DNA of 44,785 nt from NCBI GenBank assembly GCA_027621295.1, contig JAQCBR010000020.1:1-44785 (forward strand). The letters are read 5' to 3'. Origin of the DNA: Planctomycetota bacterium (GTDB lineage: Bacteria > Planctomycetota > UBA1135 > UBA2386). Position numbers and translations under genes: made by a program. How positions within the stretch are numbered: position 1 is the first letter of the stretch; each line of letters opens with the position of its first letter. The notes beneath the pieces were generated by a model. The model was not told the origin of the DNA, did not search any database, and was given only the letters and a program-made list of their open reading frames with translations. Positions 42,507 through 44,785 of this stretch are shown here, piece by piece.

Positions 42507-44333
42507 ATGTCGTTCCTCCTGACCGCAGTCCTCTGTCTGCCGGCGCTCCAGGCCGAGCAGGAGCCCAGCACCCCGCAGTCCCAGGAGACGCAGCGCCCTG
42601 CCCCGCTGCCGATCCCCAGGGCGGGCGTCCTGCGGCGGGGTTCGCGCCGGATCGTCGTCGACGGTTCCCTCCAGGACTGGCCGGCCCTGCCGCCGGTGGG
42701 GCTCGACGACGTTCGGCAGGTCTCCGGCACTTCGTTCGGCGCGTTCCGCTCGCTCGACGATCTGGCGGGCAAGGTCTTCCTGGTCTGGGACGACGAGGAT
42801 CTCTACGTCGCTGCGCAGGTCCTGGACGACTGGCACGTGAAGCTCGCCAAGGACGCACCGCGCCAGAACGAGATCCCGCCGGCCGATTCACTGCTGCTGA
42901 CCTTCGATCCCCTGCGCGACACGCGCGCGATGGGCTTCGATCCGGGGCGTGGCGAGGACGCGGAGTTCTGGCTCGCCGAGGTCGATGGCCAGGAAGGACG
43001 GATCGTCCGCTGGGACCGCTTCCGCGGCGTGGCGCGATTCGCCGAGGGCGGTGGGGGCAAGGTCGCGCACGACGTCGAGCGGCGTATCACGACCTACGAG
43101 GCCCGCATTCCGTGGCGCGAGATCCTGCCTGCGGGACGCAAGGCGGAACCCGGCGCGATCCTCGACATGCAGATCGTGCTCAGCGACCACGACGAGCCGA
43201 CCGACCCGATCCCGCAGACGCGGATCGGCTGGAACTTCGGCATGGGGCCGCGGATCGATCCGGGCCTGTTCGGTTCGATCCTGCTGCTCGACGTCGACGC
43301 GGGGGATCCTGCTGTCGCCAAGCTCGGCATCCCGGACCTGCCGGCGGCGGCAGACGGGCCGGATCTACCGTTTCCGGACGAGGCCTATTGGATCGGACTC
43401 AAGGCGCGTATCGACCGCACGCAGCCGACGATCGTCGACCCGAGAACGCCGGACGTGGCCTTCGCGGGCGGCAAGGAGCGCCATGACGTGTTCGGCGAGC
43501 TCGAGCAGCGATTGGCCGAACACCCGCGCGTCGACTTCCTGGAGTTCCAGGCGCGTATCCATCGCCGGATGAACCGGGAGTGTGCGGGCCTCGCGATGAC
43601 GGGACTGCCCTACTTCTGGGACCACGTCCTCGAGGGTCTGGTCCGCCGCGTCGGCGCCGAAGCGGGTCGCGATGGCATTCGTATCTTCCGAATGCCGCAG
43701 GGTGGCCACCTCGTGCAGAGCCCACAGGCGACGTTCGCCATCGACCCTGCCGGATATCGCATCGACCACGCGCTCTCCGACCAGGTCGACTTCGTGCTGT
43801 GCACGCGACCGCTCGAAGTCACGGAGCGTCAGGACCAGCTCGCGGCGCGCATGGCGGCGGCACGCCCGCCGAAGCCCGTGTTCACACACGTGGCGGTCCA
43901 CCTCCCGGGCATGGACGTTCGCGAGATACCGATCGTGGCTCCCGGGCAGACGTATGACAGCCACGGCCTGGTCATTCGACCGTTGGTCCAGCAGGACGCG
44001 GAAGGTCTCGTCACGCAGAGCTGTGGCTATCACGTGAGGTGGCCGGACGGCACCGACCTGGTCGTCACCGGCACCGAGCTCCTCGAGGAGTTCGTCCGCG
44101 TCGAAGATCGCGTGGAGCTGATGCTGCTGTCGGTCCGGCACCCGCGTGCACGCATCGTCGGCCAGCGTCTGGACGCTGGCCTGACGATCCTCGACGACGC
44201 GCTCGAATGCGCGTTCGCCGCCGGCCCGTCGGGCCGCACGACGCTCGCCCAGACCTACGAACTGCAGCAGGGACTGCTGCCGCGTCGCTCGCTCCTGCTG
44301 GGTCCCGGGGAGCAGTTCGAGCTGGCGCGTTGA
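42507..44333 (+). CDS. Secreted CBM9-like protein with a degenerate MBL-fold domain
   Basis: A 608-residue exported protein. A short signal peptide (MSFLLTAVLCLPALQA) and a Pro/Gln-rich linker precede a carbohydrate-binding family 9-like or DOMON-like sandwich at about 48-240 (RRIVVDGSLQDWPALPP ... KVFLVWDDEDLYVAAQVLDDWHVK). The C-terminal part has the framework of an UlaG-like metallo-beta-lactamase fold: GGHLVQSPQATFAIDPAGYRI at about 399-419, DFVLCTRPLEVTER at 428-441 where the active metal motif (THxHxDH) should lie, and GYHVRWPDGTDLVVTGTE later. Metal-binding His are missing, so the domain would be non-catalytic. The fold reading is my inference. It probably follows the lepB transcript. 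Confidence 0.72.
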   Translation: MSFLLTAVLCLPALQAEQEPSTPQSQETQRPAPLPIPRAGVLRRGSRRIVVDGSLQDWPALPPVGLDDVRQVSGTSFGAFRSLDDLAGKVFLVWDDEDLYVAAQVLDDWHVKLAKDAPRQNEIPPADSLLLTFDPLRDTRAMGFDPGRGEDAEFWLAEVDGQEGRIVRWDRFRGVARFAEGGGGKVAHDVERRITTYEARIPWREILPAGRKAEPGAILDMQIVLSDHDEPTDPIPQTRIGWNFGMGPRIDPGLFGSILLLDVDAGDPAVAKLGIPDLPAAADGPDLPFPDEAYWIGLKARIDRTQPTIVDPRTPDVAFAGGKERHDVFGELEQRLAEHPRVDFLEFQARIHRRMNRECAGLAMTGLPYFWDHVLEGLVRRVGAEAGRDGIRIFRMPQGGHLVQSPQATFAIDPAGYRIDHALSDQVDFVLCTRPLEVTERQDQLAARMAAARPPKPVFTHVAVHLPGMDVREIPIVAPGQTYDSHGLVIRPLVQQDAEGLVTQSCGYHVRWPDGTDLVVTGTELLEEFVRVEDRVELMLLSVRHPRARIVGQRLDAGLTILDDALECAFAAGPSGRTTLAQTYELQQGLLPRRSLLLGPGEQFELAR

Positions 44334-44564
44334 GCGGTTCGCGGGTGCTTCGGATCAGCCGGCCCGCCACACCGATACGGGTCGATCCACAGAGCGTGAG
44401 ATCGACAGGTCGGTCGATCGCCATTGCGCTTTCTGCGTGAAAATGGGCGAAATGGTTGCACTCGATGCAATCTGCTCCATACGGTGCGCGTTGGCGCCCC
44501 GATACAGCGATATCGCTGGATGACTCCGGGGCATATCGATCGCACACGAGAAGCACGAGATCCC
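44334..44564. promoter_or_regulatory. Intergenic region with two palindromes before the basic-protein gene
   Basis: A 231-base gap, locally lower in G+C than its surroundings. It contains TTGCA-CTCGA-TGCAA (44456-44470) and the perfect 14-bp palindrome CAGCGATATCGCTG (44505-44518). Their spacing before the ATG at 44565 suits operator sites. No other features are visible. Confidence 0.4.
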
Positions 44565-44785
44565 ATGGCCGCCAAGAAGCCGTCCCCCCAGTTCGACTTC
44601 ATCGTCGAACAGCTCAAGAAGAACCCCAACGCCGCCTACGCCGAGATCGCGGCCGCTGCCCAGAAGAAGGGCATGAAGGTCTTCCCGATCATGTTCGGCC
44701 GCGCGAAGGCGATGCTCGGCCTCGTCCCGAGCGCTCCGCGCGGTGCGGGCAAGGCGACGCGCAAGAAGGCGGCCGCCAAGGCGGC
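44565..44785 (+). CDS. Small Lys/Ala-rich DNA-binding-like protein (partial)
   Basis: The first 73 codons of a protein cut by the right window edge. The compact helical part (about 8-50: FDFIVEQLKKNPNAAYAEIAAAAQKKGMKVFPIMFGRAKAMLGLV) resembles a small helical domain often seen in planctomycete basic proteins, and from residue 58 a histone H1-like Lys/Ala/Arg tail starts (GAGKATRKKAAAKA). The likely role is nucleoid binding or regulation; this is inference. Two palindromes lie upstream. ATG 44565 is the only reasonable start. Confidence 0.7.
   Translation, partial: MAAKKPSPQFDFIVEQLKKNPNAAYAEIAAAAQKKGMKVFPIMFGRAKAMLGLVPSAPRGAGKATRKKAAAKA

Overview
The window is about 44.8 kb of dense, high-G+C (roughly two thirds by eye) bacterial chromosome. 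It carries housekeeping, envelope and regulatory genes. I see no phage, transposase, CRISPR array or rRNA. The host is Gram-negative: a Kdo/LPS-export operon (kdsD-kdsC-LptC/OstA-like-lptD) and a phospholipid-transport pair (MCE/MlaD-like plus fused MlaF-MlaE) sit here. A perfect TGTTC-N4-GAACA palindrome two genes upstream of the lexA start matches the LexA box described for Verrucomicrobia. Together with fused and enlarged envelope proteins, rare Shine-Dalgarno sites and a Lys/Ala-rich small basic protein, it points to the PVC superphylum, most likely a planctomycete. That placement is inference.

Layout. 1-6.7 kb: a Kef-type antiporter (cut by the left edge) diverges from a two-gene unit, a fused alpha/beta 2-oxoacid dehydrogenase E1 and a FabD-like acyltransferase; then a DEDDh exonuclease and a hemerythrin-domain protein. 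6.7-10.2 kb: an SOS cassette (LexA box, repeat-rich tail-anchored protein, lexA), an M61 peptidase with a PDZ domain, and tRNA-Arg(CCG). 10.4-15.9 kb: a secreted Ca-binding-repeat protein, a coupled ECF sigma / putative anti-sigma / RseB-like triad, a methyltransferase and a small helical protein. 16.4-20.3 kb: dnaN-dciA-gyrB, overlapping, without dnaA or recF. 20.5-26.2 kb: MCE protein, MlaF-MlaE fusion, MshEN-domain protein, Tat subunit, ettA. 26.2-33.1 kb (minus): kdsD-kdsC-giant LptC/OstA-like-lptD, each start overlapping the previous stop. 33.1-39.6 kb: scpA, a HIT-like protein, fmt-rsmB, a TIM-barrel isomerase-like protein, a zinc-ribbon-like protein and an orphan HPt. 39.8-44.8 kb: a LeuA-like synthase, a signal peptidase I with a very large insertion, a CBM9-like/degenerate MBL-fold secreted protein and the start of a histone-like basic protein.

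Themes worth following are (i) the SOS cassette, (ii) two apparent pseudoenzyme domains (a trypsin-like fold on an MCE protein and an MBL fold on a CBM9-like protein), (iii) the enlarged bridge protein in LPS export, and (iv) U-tract-less hairpins that sit on stop codons at convergent gene ends. Coordinates of starts are reasoned from domain boundaries and overlaps; Shine-Dalgarno sequences are mostly absent, so several starts are uncertain.
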